Source: UBA1563 sp041671545 | GTDB lineage: Bacteria; Bacteroidota; Ignavibacteria; Ignavibacteriales; Ignavibacteriaceae | Direction of reading: 5' to 3' | Length of the DNA: 64,000 nucleotides | Assembly: GCA_041671545.1 (NCBI GenBank) | Contig: JBAZBI010000018.1 | Coordinates: 1 to 64,000 of the forward strand | Shown here: in pieces, positions 8,163-16,370 of the stretch | Position numbering within the stretch: position 1 is the first letter of the stretch | Layout: each line of letters starts with the position of its first letter | The notes under the pieces: model-generated | Told to the model about the DNA's origin: nothing | The model's database searches: none | Seen by the model: the letters and a program-made list of their open reading frames with translations, nothing else | Made by a program: the position numbers and the translations under genes

Positions 8163-9455
8163 ATGGGAATGACCATAGTTCAAAAAATTTTAGCAAAAGC
8201 AACGGGACAAGCATCCGTAAAGGTTGGTGATGTGGTTGAACCGCGAGTTGATGTTGCAATGTCGCACGAAAATGCTGCATTGGTTATCAATCAATTTTTA
8301 GAAGTGTATAAAGGAACAGGACTTGAACCAAACGTTTGGGATCCTTCCAAAATTGCTATCATCTTCGATCACCGTGTGCCGGCGGAAAGCAGTAAGACTG
8401 CTTCAAATCATAAAAAAATTCGTGAGTTTGTTTCCGCGCAAGGCATTACAAAATTTCACGACATCCGCGGCGATGAAGGTGGAATCTGTCATCAAATTTT
8501 ACCGGAGAATGGCTACATTCGTCCCGGTTACGTTGTAGTTGGAACCGACAGCCACACTACTACTCATGGTGCGCTTGGCGCGTTTTCATTTGGTATCGGA
8601 GCGACAGAAATGGCAAGTGTGTGGACTCTTGGCACGGTGCTGAACGTTGAAGTTCCCGGAACAATTAAAGTTATTATTAACGGTGAACTTTCGGAATACG
8701 TTTCCCCAAAAGATATTATTCTTCATCTTATCGGAAAAATTTCCGCGCAAGGCGCAAACTTTAAAGTGATTGAATTCCACGGAGATACAGTTAAAAATAT
8801 GTCAACTTCTGGCAGACTCGTGCTTTCAAACATGAGTGTTGAAGCGGGTGCTACGGCTGGTATTGTTCCCGCTGATGATGAAACAGTTCGTTATTTACGC
8901 GCAGTTGCAGGTGTAACGGATGCAATCGAATTTGTTTTGCCCGACGCTGATGCAGCGTATGAACAAATTGTAGAAATAGATGCAAGTAAACTCACTTCGC
9001 AAATTGCATGTCCGCATACTGTTGATAATGTTAAGCCGATTGAGGAAGTGGTAGGAATAAAAATAAATCAAATCGTAATTGGCTCCTGTACTAACGGAAG
9101 ACTTGATGATCTTGAAATTGCCGCGAATATTTTAAGAGGGAAAAAAGTTCATCAAGAAACTCGAATGCTCATCTTTCCGGCTTCCTGGAAAATTTATAAA
9201 GAGGCGTTAAGTCAAGGATACATCTTGGATTTTATTAGCGCCGGTGCGGTTGTAATGAATCCCGGCTGCGGATGCTGTCTTGGCGTTCATCAAGGCGCTT
9301 TGGGCGATAAAGAAATTTCCCTTTCAACTACAAACAGAAATTTCAAAGGAAGACAAGGCAATCCAAATGCCGATGTTTATCTTTGTTCACCGGCTGTAGC
9401 CGCGGCAAGCGCAATAACCGGAGTAATTACTAATCCAGCGAAAGGAGTAAATTAA
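8163..9455 (+). CDS. LeuC/homoaconitase-type hydro-lyase, large subunit
   Basis: This 430-aa aconitase-superfamily large subunit has the substrate motif GTDSHT (127-132) and three [4Fe-4S] cysteines, Cys309 (GSCTNGRLDD), Cys369 and Cys372 (PGCGCCLG). The length and separate small subunit match the short archaeal-type isopropylmalate isomerase/homoaconitase group rather than single-chain aconitase. The reaction is reversible dehydration and rehydration moving a hydroxyl between neighbouring carbons of a di- or tricarboxylate. The small-subunit gene starts two bases downstream. No leuA-type synthase is seen nearby and the neighbours are a CoA transferase and lyase, so leucine synthesis is not the obvious role. 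Citramalate/methylmalate, citrate/isocitrate and dimethylmalate are all possible substrates. Confidence 0.92.
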   Translation: MGMTIVQKILAKATGQASVKVGDVVEPRVDVAMSHENAALVINQFLEVYKGTGLEPNVWDPSKIAIIFDHRVPAESSKTASNHKKIREFVSAQGITKFHDIRGDEGGICHQILPENGYIRPGYVVVGTDSHTTTHGALGAFSFGIGATEMASVWTLGTVLNVEVPGTIKVIINGELSEYVSPKDIILHLIGKISAQGANFKVIEFHGDTVKNMSTSGRLVLSNMSVEAGATAGIVPADDETVRYLRAVAGVTDAIEFVLPDADAAYEQIVEIDASKLTSQIACPHTVDNVKPIEEVVGIKINQIVIGSCTNGRLDDLEIAANILRGKKVHQETRMLIFPASWKIYKEALSQGYILDFISAGAVVMNPGCGCCLGVHQGALGDKEISLSTTNRNFKGRQGNPNADVYLCSPAVAAASAITGVITNPAKGVN

Positions 9456-9456
9456 A

Positions 9457-9960
9457 ATGCCTTCTAATGTAATAGCAAAATTTGGCGATGATATTTCAAC
9501 CGATACAATTTATCCCGGCAGATTTATGGCAACGGTTCTTCCGACCGAAACTCCTCAATATGCTTTTATCGATGAAAAAGAACTCAACGTAAAATTGAAC
9601 AGTAAACAAGTTCTGCCAAACAGTGTTATTGTTGCGAACAATAATTTTGGTTGTGGATCTTCTCGCGAGCAAGCAGCATCAACATTAAAAGGTTGGGAGT
9701 TGATTATCGTTGCAAGAAATTTTGCGAGAATCTTTTTGCAGAATTCCATCAATCTTGGATTAAGAACAATTATCTGTCCAACCATCGAAGCAAATGAAAA
9801 TGATGAACTCGAAATAAGTGAAACAGAAATTATCAACAAAACAAGCGGAAAGAAATTTGCAATTGAACCGCTGCCGCAAGCTCGTCAAGCGATTATTGAT
9901 GCCGGTGGATTGATAGCATACACAAAGAAAAAGTTGTTGGAGAAATCGGCGAAGAACTAA
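9457..9960 (+). CDS. LeuD/homoaconitase-type hydro-lyase, small subunit
   Basis: The 167-aa protein is the swivelling domain partner of the preceding large subunit. It has the DDISTDTIYPGRF segment, equivalent to the substrate-recognition loop of LeuD, and the NNFGCGSSREQA motif that contributes active-site serine and arginine. The recognition loop reads YPGRFMATV instead of the YLVYM/YLRTT types described for isopropylmalate and homoaconitate enzymes, so substrate choice cannot be copied from those. The start is two bases after the large-subunit stop, within the AAAGGAG-driven translation unit. Confidence 0.92.
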   Translation: MPSNVIAKFGDDISTDTIYPGRFMATVLPTETPQYAFIDEKELNVKLNSKQVLPNSVIVANNNFGCGSSREQAASTLKGWELIIVARNFARIFLQNSINLGLRTIICPTIEANENDELEISETEIINKTSGKKFAIEPLPQARQAIIDAGGLIAYTKKKLLEKSAKN

Positions 9961-9969
9961 ATCAGATAA

Positions 9970-10049
9970 GAATGGTTAAATGGGTGGATGATTGAATGGT
10001 TATAATATTCATGCAGTCATTCCACCATTCACTCATGCGATGGTTTTAT
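9970..10049. repeat. GAATGG-rich imperfect palindrome, second copy
   Basis: This contains TGGGTGGATGATTGAATGG (9981-9999), which differs at one base from the 48.7-kb copy, and complementary CCATTC/CATTC motifs to the right. It ends in CGATGGTT, like the region just after the 5.2-kb copy. The rest of the gap to 10166 is AT-rich, with two CAGCCATC motifs, and shows no gene. Confidence 0.55.
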
Positions 10050-10166
10050 TCAAACTATTTTTCCCATCAGCCATCATCCCTAACCGTCAGCCATCCTTCC
10101 CGTTTCATTCTATCGTAAAATAATCCTAATTTTGCATCGAAAAACTTAAAGAACACAGAGGTAAAA

Positions 10167-11486
10167 ATCTTAAATAAAATTATCATTTTCGTTTTCATTT
10201 CAATTAGTTTATTCGCCCAAACGGAAGAGGGGGAACTAAGAAAAACTTATTATCCAGGCGGTCAAGTCAAGACCGAAGGTGAATACCTTGATGGAAAAGC
10301 CGATGGTGTTTTAAAAGAATTTTATCCTTCCGGAAAAGTGTGGAAGGAGTGGAGTTTTGTAAACGGAAAAGAAGAGGGTATTTCAAAAATTTATTTTGAA
10401 GATGGATTGTTAAGCATTGAATGGACTTTTCACAACGGTTTGAAAGACGGACTTGCCCGCTGGTATTACGAGAACGGCAAATTGTGGTCTGAACAAAACT
10501 ATCTTGTTGGCTTGCTCGAAGGAATTACAAAAACATATTACAAAACCGGCGAACTTCAAGGGGAATGGCTATATCAAAATGGGCAACTGAACGGCATTTC
10601 AAAAACGTTTTTTATCTCCGGCAAAGTGGAAGTTGAAAGAAATTTTTTTGATGGAAAACTTAATGGAAAGACGAAAATTTTTCACGACAATAAAATCGTT
10701 GCTCTTGAAGCGACTTACATTAACGATAAAATTATCGGAGATGTTTTTATCTATGATGCCGCCGGGCTTCTGCGTGTGAAAGACACGTATGCGAACAACG
10801 AAGTCGTAAACCGTATTCGTTATGATTATCTCGGCAAACAAGAATCGCACGAAAAATTTGATCGCGCCTACTATAATAACGGCGTTTTAAAATCTGAAGT
10901 ATTTATAAAAGACGGTTTGAAAACCGGAGCAATGAAGAATTATTACGAAAGCGGTTTCCTTAAAGAGGAATGGAATTTTACAAACGATACGCTTCAAGGA
11001 AAAGTGTTCACTTTTTTTGAGAATGGAATCGTTTCATCGGAATCGGAATATCTGAACGGAAGAAAAGAGAGCTCCGAAAAAAAATTCTTTGAAGATGGAA
11101 CGTTAAGAGGCGATAGAATATTTGTAAATGATAAACCGGACGGAATAGCGTTAACCTATTATCGAAACGGAAATCTAGCTTCTTCGTATCATCATGAAAA
11201 CGGAATACTAAACGGCGAATACCAAAAATATTATGAGAATGGTGTTCAGCGAATCTATGAAACTCTTAAAAATGGTGAGATTACCGGAGAACGAAAATTC
11301 TATTCTAAATATGGTGAGTTGCGACGTACAGAGCTTTATTATCAAGGTTTTCTAGATGGTTGGGCGAAAGAATTTTTCAACGATGGCAAAATTTACAAAG
11401 AAGAATTTTATCGAGACGGCATTCTTGAAAAAAGTAAAAAGTATGATCACGACGGAACGTTAATTAAATCGTTCGGGTATAATTAA
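10167..11486 (+). CDS. YwqK/MORN-like repeat protein, exported; start codon uncertain
   Basis: The product is a tandem array of about 20-24-residue units of the form GxxxxYYxNGxLxxExxYxxGxxxG, as in YwqK-family (MORN-like) proteins. These repeats are widespread and rarely of known function. The first ordinary start codon is the GTG at 10338, but the frame is open upstream. It encodes two more repeats preceded by a perfect-looking signal peptide (IIIFVFISISLFAQ), with a GAGGT ribosome site at 10158-10162. No ATG, GTG or TTG lies near that site: the codons there are ATC (10167) and TTA (10170). Either a rare start is used or one base differs. The given start is therefore approximate. Confidence 0.8.
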   Translation: MLNKIIIFVFISISLFAQTEEGELRKTYYPGGQVKTEGEYLDGKADGVLKEFYPSGKVWKEWSFVNGKEEGISKIYFEDGLLSIEWTFHNGLKDGLARWYYENGKLWSEQNYLVGLLEGITKTYYKTGELQGEWLYQNGQLNGISKTFFISGKVEVERNFFDGKLNGKTKIFHDNKIVALEATYINDKIIGDVFIYDAAGLLRVKDTYANNEVVNRIRYDYLGKQESHEKFDRAYYNNGVLKSEVFIKDGLKTGAMKNYYESGFLKEEWNFTNDTLQGKVFTFFENGIVSSESEYLNGRKESSEKKFFEDGTLRGDRIFVNDKPDGIALTYYRNGNLASSYHHENGILNGEYQKYYENGVQRIYETLKNGEITGERKFYSKYGELRRTELYYQGFLDGWAKEFFNDGKIYKEEFYRDGILEKSKKYDHDGTLIKSFGYN

Positions 11487-11499
11487 ACTGGATAGGATT

Positions 11500-12396
11500 A
11501 TGAAAAAGAAAAACAAAGAAAATTATAGAGTCGGTGTTCTTCAACTTGCTTTTTCTGCTGATGTAAATAAAAACTTGAAGAAAGCAGTTGAGTGGGTGAA
11601 AAAAGCCGCTAAACAAGGAGCTGAAGTTATCTGTCTTCCGGAGCTTTACCGCTCCCAATATTTTTGCCAGAAAGAAGATACTTCGCTTTTTGATTTAGCC
11701 GAAACTATTCCCGGTCCTTCTTCCACTGCTTTTCAAAAAGTTGCGAAAGAAAATAAAGTCAGCATTATCGTTCCGATATTTGAGAAGCGGGCAAATGGAC
11801 TTTATCATAACACAACGATAATTATTGATTCTGATGGAAAAATTCTCGGGACTTACCGCAAAATGCATATTCCCGATGATCCGGCATTTTATGAGAAATA
11901 TTATTTCACTCCGGGTGATCTTGGCTTCAAAGCATTTCAAACAAAAGCCGGAAAGATTGGAGCGTTGATTTGCTGGGATCAGTGGTATCCCGAAGGAGCC
12001 CGTTTAACCGCATTACAAGGGGCTACAACGCTCTTTTATCCAACGGCGATAGGATGGCATCCCTACGAAAAAGAACAGTATGGAAAAGCGCAACGGGATT
12101 CATGGATAACAATCCAACGTAGCCACGCGATTGCTAACGGCGTGTACGTTGCTTCGGCAAACCGAGTCGGATTTGAAAAAACCGTTGAGACACAAGCCGG
12201 ACTTGAATTCTGGGGTTCATCATTTATTTGTGATCCGCAGGGAGTTATGCTTGCTGAGGCTTCTACAGATAAAGAAGAAATTCTCATTGCTGAAGTTGAT
12301 CTTACTCATCTTGAAGATATACGCCGCAACTGGCCATTCTTACGTGATAGAAGAATTGATGCGTATGGTGAGATTACAAAGCGGTTTATTGATTAG
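11500..12396 (+). CDS. aguB: N-carbamoylputrescine amidohydrolase
   Basis: This 298-aa nitrilase-superfamily enzyme has the catalytic triad Glu48 (LPELYRSQYF), Lys121 (YRKMHIPDD) and Cys158 (ICWDQWYPEGAR). These contexts are those of N-carbamoylputrescine amidases. It hydrolyses N-carbamoylputrescine to putrescine, CO2 and ammonia, the last step from agmatine. The matching agmatine deiminase gene lies about 1.1 kb downstream on the same strand, separated by an FKBP gene on the other strand. Length is normal. It starts 13 bp after the YwqK-like gene, at an ATG preceded by GGATAGGA, so it may be co-transcribed with it. Confidence 0.93.
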   Translation: MKKKNKENYRVGVLQLAFSADVNKNLKKAVEWVKKAAKQGAEVICLPELYRSQYFCQKEDTSLFDLAETIPGPSSTAFQKVAKENKVSIIVPIFEKRANGLYHNTTIIIDSDGKILGTYRKMHIPDDPAFYEKYYFTPGDLGFKAFQTKAGKIGALICWDQWYPEGARLTALQGATTLFYPTAIGWHPYEKEQYGKAQRDSWITIQRSHAIANGVYVASANRVGFEKTVETQAGLEFWGSSFICDPQGVMLAEASTDKEEILIAEVDLTHLEDIRRNWPFLRDRRIDAYGEITKRFID

Positions 12397-12431
12397 TGAA
12401 GGCAAAAATAAAAGTATAAAAATCAAAATCG

Positions 12432-12462
12432 TAACCGGTGATTATTGCTTAATCACCGGTTA
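12432..12462. terminator. Bidirectional hairpin between aguB and the FKBP gene
   Basis: A 13-bp perfect inverted repeat (12432-12444 and 12450-12462, TAACCGGTGATTA) with a 5-base loop lies between two convergent genes. The T-rich flank is better on the minus-strand side (GATTTTGATTTTT), so it probably ends the FKBP transcript and perhaps aguB too. Confidence 0.8.
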
Positions 12463-12475
12463 AATGAAACTAATA

Positions 12476-13231
12476 CTATTTTACAATATCCAACAACTCA
12501 ACTTCAAAAGTTAAAACGGTTGCCGGAGGAATTGTTTCTCCGCGTCCCATTTCACCGTAGCCTAGGTTATACGGAATAAAAAATTGGAACTTATCACCAA
12601 CATGCATGAGTTGCAGTCCTTCTGTCCATCCTTTAATAACCTGATTAAGTGGAAACTCTGCAGGTTCGTTTCTCTCATATGAGCTGTCGAATACTTTTCC
12701 ATCCAATAATGTTCCTTTATAATGAACTCTAACTTTGTCAGTAGCTTTTGGCAGAACATCTCCGGTTCCCTTAGAAAGAATTTTATATTGAAGTCCGCTC
12801 GCAGTAGTTACAATGCCTTCTTTCTTTTTATTTTCTTCAAGAAAAGTTTCACTTTCTTTTTTATTTTTTTCGATAACCGGAGCCATTTCATTTTTCTTTT
12901 TCGCTTCTGCCAGTTGCTGCATCTCGGCTTGCCGCGCTTGCATCTTTTGATTAAGAGCGGTTAAACATTGCATCGTTTTCTCTTCGTTTAAAATTGGTTT
13001 TCCGTTTGCCGCATCCTTTAACGAAGCTATAAGAACATCAAGATTAAGTTGAACCAGCGGGTCTTTTAAATTAGCATAAATGTTTTGACCAATTGCGTAA
13101 CTGATTGAATCTCCCTGAGTTTTTAACACAACTGAAGCCTGAGTTCCTTTTTTTGCGGATGATTTTTTATTCTGTGCAAATGCAACGGAAAAGATCATTA
13201 GTGTTAACGCAAATAGTTTTATCACCTTCAT
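12476..13231 (-). CDS. FKBP-type peptidyl-prolyl isomerase, Mip/FkpA-like
   Basis: The 251-aa protein starts at the ATG at 13231, which has an AAAGGAAA ribosome site and opens a signal peptide (KVIKLFALTLMIFSVAFAQ). A longer reading frame upstream lacks these features. Residues about 35-135 form a helical N-terminal dimerisation domain (ISYAIGQNIYANLKD, then a long charged helix). Residues about 140-251 form the FKBP domain, with VHYKGTLLDGKVFDSSYERN, FPLNQVIKGW and IPYNLGYGE. It catalyses cis-trans isomerisation of prolyl bonds and probably assists folding of exported proteins in the periplasm. It is convergent with aguB and divergent from aguA. Confidence 0.94.
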   Translation of the reverse strand: MKVIKLFALTLMIFSVAFAQNKKSSAKKGTQASVVLKTQGDSISYAIGQNIYANLKDPLVQLNLDVLIASLKDAANGKPILNEEKTMQCLTALNQKMQARQAEMQQLAEAKKKNEMAPVIEKNKKESETFLEENKKKEGIVTTASGLQYKILSKGTGDVLPKATDKVRVHYKGTLLDGKVFDSSYERNEPAEFPLNQVIKGWTEGLQLMHVGDKFQFFIPYNLGYGEMGRGETIPPATVLTFEVELLDIVK

Positions 13232-13476
13232 TCGATTTCCTTTATATAGATTATTTTTGAATAAATACGCTGTGAAAATACTTTCATTGAATGAGAGAAC
13301 CAAACAAGAAAGTTTTCGCACAGCTAAAATTTGTTGACTTTATTTTGTCGTTTGAAATGTAGAAAAGTTTGGAGTTATAATGAAGATAAAAACTTTTATG
13401 ATTCGCCGTGGTGTCTGAATCTTTCCCAAAATTTCCGTAATTTTTGCCAAGAAATAAATATGGAATAAGAACACAA

Positions 13477-14523
13477 ATGAAGAATAACCAAACCCTTCGG
13501 CTTCCCGCGGAATGGGAGAAACATGACTCAACTTTAATTGCATGGCCCGCAAACAAAGAAGATTGGCCCGGCAAGTTCACTCCTATCCAATGGGTGTATG
13601 GCGAAATTGTACGCTATCTTTCACGAAATGAAAAAGTCCGGATCATCGTTCAGGACGCGACTCAGCAGAAAAATGTTGAAAGAGTAATGTGGAAAAATTA
13701 TATCGATCCTTCCAATATTCAATTCATTATCAAGAAGACCGACAGAGGCTGGATGCGCGATTCTTCCCCGGCTTTTGTTAAAAGAAAAAACAAAACCGAA
13801 GCCGTTCATTTTCTTTTTAACAGCTGGGCAAAGTATGATAATTGGAAACTCGACCGGAAAATTCCGGAACAGATTTCTAAAACATTAAATCTACCTTTAA
13901 CCATTGCAAAGTATAACGATAGACATGTTGTTCTTGAAGGCGGTGCTATTGACCCAAACGGAAACGGAACGCTTTTGACTACGGAAGAATGTTTGCTTGA
14001 CGAAAGAACGCAAACACGTAATCCCGGTTTTACAAAAAGCGATTATGAAAAAGTTTTTAATAAGTATTTGGGAATTGAAAAAATTATTTGGTTAGGTAAA
14101 GGAATTGCAGGAGACGACACGCACGGACATGTTGATGACTTGTGCCGTTTTGTAAATGAAAAAACAATTGTGCTTTGCCGTGAAGAAAATCCAAATGATG
14201 AAAATTATTCATTACTAAATGAAAATGCAGAAAGGTTGCAGCAAGAAACTACCGCAACCGGAGACAAGTTAGAAGTTATCTCGCTCCCCATGCCTTCTCC
14301 ATTGATGTTTGACGGTATGAAACTTCCGGCGAGTTATGCAAACTTTTATATTGCAAACGGTTTGGTTCTTGTCCCAACGTTTAATGATGAGAAAGATAGA
14401 ATAGCTTTAGGAATTATATCCGAGCTTTTCCCGGAGAGAAAAGTTATCGGTATCCATGCAGTTGATTTGGTTTGGGGATTGGGAACGCTCCATTGTCTAT
14501 CGCATGAAATACCGGGAATGTAA
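13477..14523 (+). CDS. aguA: Agmatine deiminase
   Basis: This protein of the porphyromonas-type peptidylarginine deiminase/agmatine deiminase family has the WEKHDSTLIAWPANKEDWPG opening, the acidic DRGWMRDSSPAF block, the GGAIDPNGNGTLLTTEECLL block, the DDTHGHVDDLCRF metal-free catalytic segment and a C-terminal catalytic Cys in LHCLSHEIPG. It converts agmatine to N-carbamoylputrescine and ammonia. The ATG at 13477 (product 348 aa) matches the family start. A TTG at 13444 in frame would add 11 residues and is less likely. Together with AguB this gives a complete agmatine-to-putrescine route, although no arginine decarboxylase of the usual type is seen here. Confidence 0.95.
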   Translation: MKNNQTLRLPAEWEKHDSTLIAWPANKEDWPGKFTPIQWVYGEIVRYLSRNEKVRIIVQDATQQKNVERVMWKNYIDPSNIQFIIKKTDRGWMRDSSPAFVKRKNKTEAVHFLFNSWAKYDNWKLDRKIPEQISKTLNLPLTIAKYNDRHVVLEGGAIDPNGNGTLLTTEECLLDERTQTRNPGFTKSDYEKVFNKYLGIEKIIWLGKGIAGDDTHGHVDDLCRFVNEKTIVLCREENPNDENYSLLNENAERLQQETTATGDKLEVISLPMPSPLMFDGMKLPASYANFYIANGLVLVPTFNDEKDRIALGIISELFPERKVIGIHAVDLVWGLGTLHCLSHEIPGM

Positions 14524-14601
14524 TTGATAATTGTGGCTAAAAGTTATAAGTTAAAATTAAAGATCTACTGTATTTTGATAAAACAATAAATAGGTTTCGT
14601 T

Positions 14602-14826
14602 ATGTCATACAATCTAAATGTAATTGTTGAAAAAGACGATGAAGGATATTATGCATATTGCCCTGAGCTTGAGGGCTGCCAAACTCAAGGCGATACGCTT
14701 GATGAAACGATGACAAATATTAAAGAAGCCATCGACCTTTATTTAGAGACGTTGAGTGAAGAAGAAAAAAAAGAAATCATCAGGAATGAGATATACATTA
14801 CCAATTACGAGGTGAAAGTTGCCTAA
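14602..14826 (+). CDS. hicB: HicB-family antitoxin
   Basis: The 74-aa protein has the partial RNase-H-like fold of HicB: DDEGYYAYCPELEGCQTQGDTLDE is the hallmark pattern. It lacks the C-terminal DNA-binding helix-turn-helix or ribbon-helix extension of longer HicB proteins, so autoregulation by this protein alone is uncertain. It overlaps the downstream hicA by 8 bp. HicB binds and blocks the HicA mRNA interferase. ATG start, preceded by a weak AGG. Confidence 0.9.
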   Translation: MSYNLNVIVEKDDEGYYAYCPELEGCQTQGDTLDETMTNIKEAIDLYLETLSEEEKKEIIRNEIYITNYEVKVA

Positions 14827-15013
14827 ACTGCCCCGGCTGACATTTGACCAGGCGGAAAGTTTATTGCTTGATTCCGGGTTTAAGTTGATGAGAACGAAAG
14901 GGAGTCATAAGATATATTTCAAGGAGCAATTAAGAATCGTACTTCCATTTCATTCCGGGAAGATTTTACATCCTAAAATAATTAGACAGGTTTATAAAGC
15001 GATAGAAGAGTAA
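14819..15013 (+). CDS. hicA: HicA-family mRNA interferase toxin
   Basis: The 64-aa double-stranded-RNA-binding-like toxin has the conserved catalytic histidine in MRTKGSHKIY and the typical LTFDQAESLLLDSGFKL and HPKIIRQVYKAI segments. It cleaves mRNA when not bound by HicB. It begins at a TTG inside the end of hicB. The order antitoxin then toxin is one of the two common layouts. With the MNT/HEPN pair at 7.5 kb, this is the second toxin-antitoxin module in 8 kb. Confidence 0.9.
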   Translation: MPKLPRLTFDQAESLLLDSGFKLMRTKGSHKIYFKEQLRIVLPFHSGKILHPKIIRQVYKAIEE

Positions 15014-15197
15014 ATATCTTGTAGTGTGTTCTGTGCTATTACTTAGCTGGAGATTAAAGATAAAAGTACAGCGGCTAAAATTAGTTTTTCCCGAATTGTC
15101 GGGATAGTTCTTTGAATAGTTGAATTTTTCCCGGTATGGTCGATTCTGAAAGCTTTCGGAATCGACTTACTATAGGATTTCTTGTACGAACCGAAGA

Positions 15198-15491
15198 ACT
15201 CCATATACGTTTACGGACACTCATAGTACAAAAGGTAGAGCTCTTAGTCATTTTCCTGACACTCTGAAGTGAAAAATTAAGGCTCTTAGTCATTTTCCAA
15301 GCGCTCTTGAGTGAAAAGTTAGCGCTCTTAGTACGTTTGCCAACGCTCTGAAGTGAAAAGTTAGCGCTCTTAGTCATTTTCCAGACGCTCTTGAGTGAAA
15401 TGGAAACGCTCTTAGTCATTTTCCAAACGCTCTGAAGTGAAAAGTTTAGGCTCTTAGTACGTTTCCGGGGACTCTTTGTACGATCCGGAAG
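15198..15491. repeat. Tandem array of seven 42-bp units, each two 21-bp halves
   Basis: Units begin at 15240, 15282, 15324, 15366, 15408 and 15450 with GCTCTTAGT, and a more degenerate unit sits at 15198-15239. Within each unit a first half (GCTCTTAGTCATTTTCC) and a second half (GCTCTTGAGTGAAAAG) are related, giving a 21-bp period. The minus strand is open for 153 codons across the array (15081-15542), with a 14-residue repeat such as SANFSLKSAWKMTK. That reading has a TTG start and no ribosome site. The rest of the 15014-15677 gap shows no gene. Confidence 0.9.
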
Positions 15492-15677
15492 GCTATTTTT
15501 GGATAAAAAAGTGCATTTAGAGGAGAGAAAAAAACTATTCAATGAACAAAATGTTGAAAATTTGCGTAAAAACGAACTTCTCCCGGTTGTGGCGGGATTT
15601 AAATGAGGATCCTTTAATTAACTAAACGGTGTAAATTAGTTCTAATCAGCAACAAATCATAAAAAAAGAGGTTTGGA

Positions 15678-16256
15678 ATGAAGCCTGGTAAAACGGATCA
15701 AATTTTCTTGATGACTTTAGGGGGATTGTTGGGGAGTATCTTAATAGGGTTTATTTTTTTCAACACTTCAATTTTTAGCCCAACGAGATCGAATTTTCAG
15801 TTTGTTGCTTTCGGATTTATGGGAGCTTTATTCTTCAGCTTATTAGAATATAAATCCCTCAAAGAACAAATTTCCGGTATAATATTACTACTATTTTTGA
15901 ATCTTGTTATTTTTTCCGGTAGATCGTTATCGATAGCTAACATAATAAGAGATGTTCTGTATACAGCGAGTCTAATTCTTTCAATTAAAATTTATTACCA
16001 ATTCATTAAAAAGAATCCGCAAATAAAATTTTATTTAAGATGTTTTGCTTTGGCTTTGATCTACGGTTTAATAAACGCGGTGTTTGGCACTATTGTCTTT
16101 ATTGTAAATGCAAAAGCTGGTTTCCCGCCGATGGAATTTATTTATATCATGGCGCGGTATGGAATATTAATCGGATTAGGTATCGGTCTGGGAACGGATT
16201 TTTATTTTCAGAATAAAAAACAATTAAGCGGTTGGTTGGGAATAAAAACGGCGTGA
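15678..16256 (+). CDS. Hypothetical polytopic membrane protein
   Basis: The 192-aa product has about six hydrophobic segments (for example LMTLGGLLGSILIGFIFF, ISGIILLLFLNLVIFSG and GILIGLGIGLG) and few other features. No family is recognised. It starts at an ATG 5 bases after AGAGGTTTGG. It lies directly downstream of the 42-bp repeat array, within the accessory patch of toxin-antitoxin genes. A link between the repeat and this gene is not shown by the sequence. Confidence 0.75.
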   Translation: MKPGKTDQIFLMTLGGLLGSILIGFIFFNTSIFSPTRSNFQFVAFGFMGALFFSLLEYKSLKEQISGIILLLFLNLVIFSGRSLSIANIIRDVLYTASLILSIKIYYQFIKKNPQIKFYLRCFALALIYGLINAVFGTIVFIVNAKAGFPPMEFIYIMARYGILIGLGIGLGTDFYFQNKKQLSGWLGIKTA

Positions 16257-16370
16257 TGCACATTTGATGGAGATAAGATTTTGGTTGAATAGGAAAATGA
16301 GAGGGTTTTTTTTAATTAATTTATTTGATAGTGTTGCATTTTAACATAACATGCTGGTACTAAGTTAATT

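Noticed and set aside
8163..9960. Leucine biosynthesis operon (leuBCD)
   Set aside because: No leuA-type synthase is adjacent, and the neighbouring lyase keeps the cysteine of CoA-lyases, pointing to another role.
12131..12463. Frame inside aguB on the plus strand
   Set aside because: It overlaps an intact, well-supported enzyme gene in another frame and has no family match.
15198..15491. CRISPR array
   Set aside because: There are no unique spacers and no cas genes; the units are contiguous and diverged.
15081..15542. 153-codon minus-strand open frame as a protein
   Set aside because: It has a TTG start without ribosome site and is open because the 42-bp repeat is a multiple of three; kept as a repeat instead.
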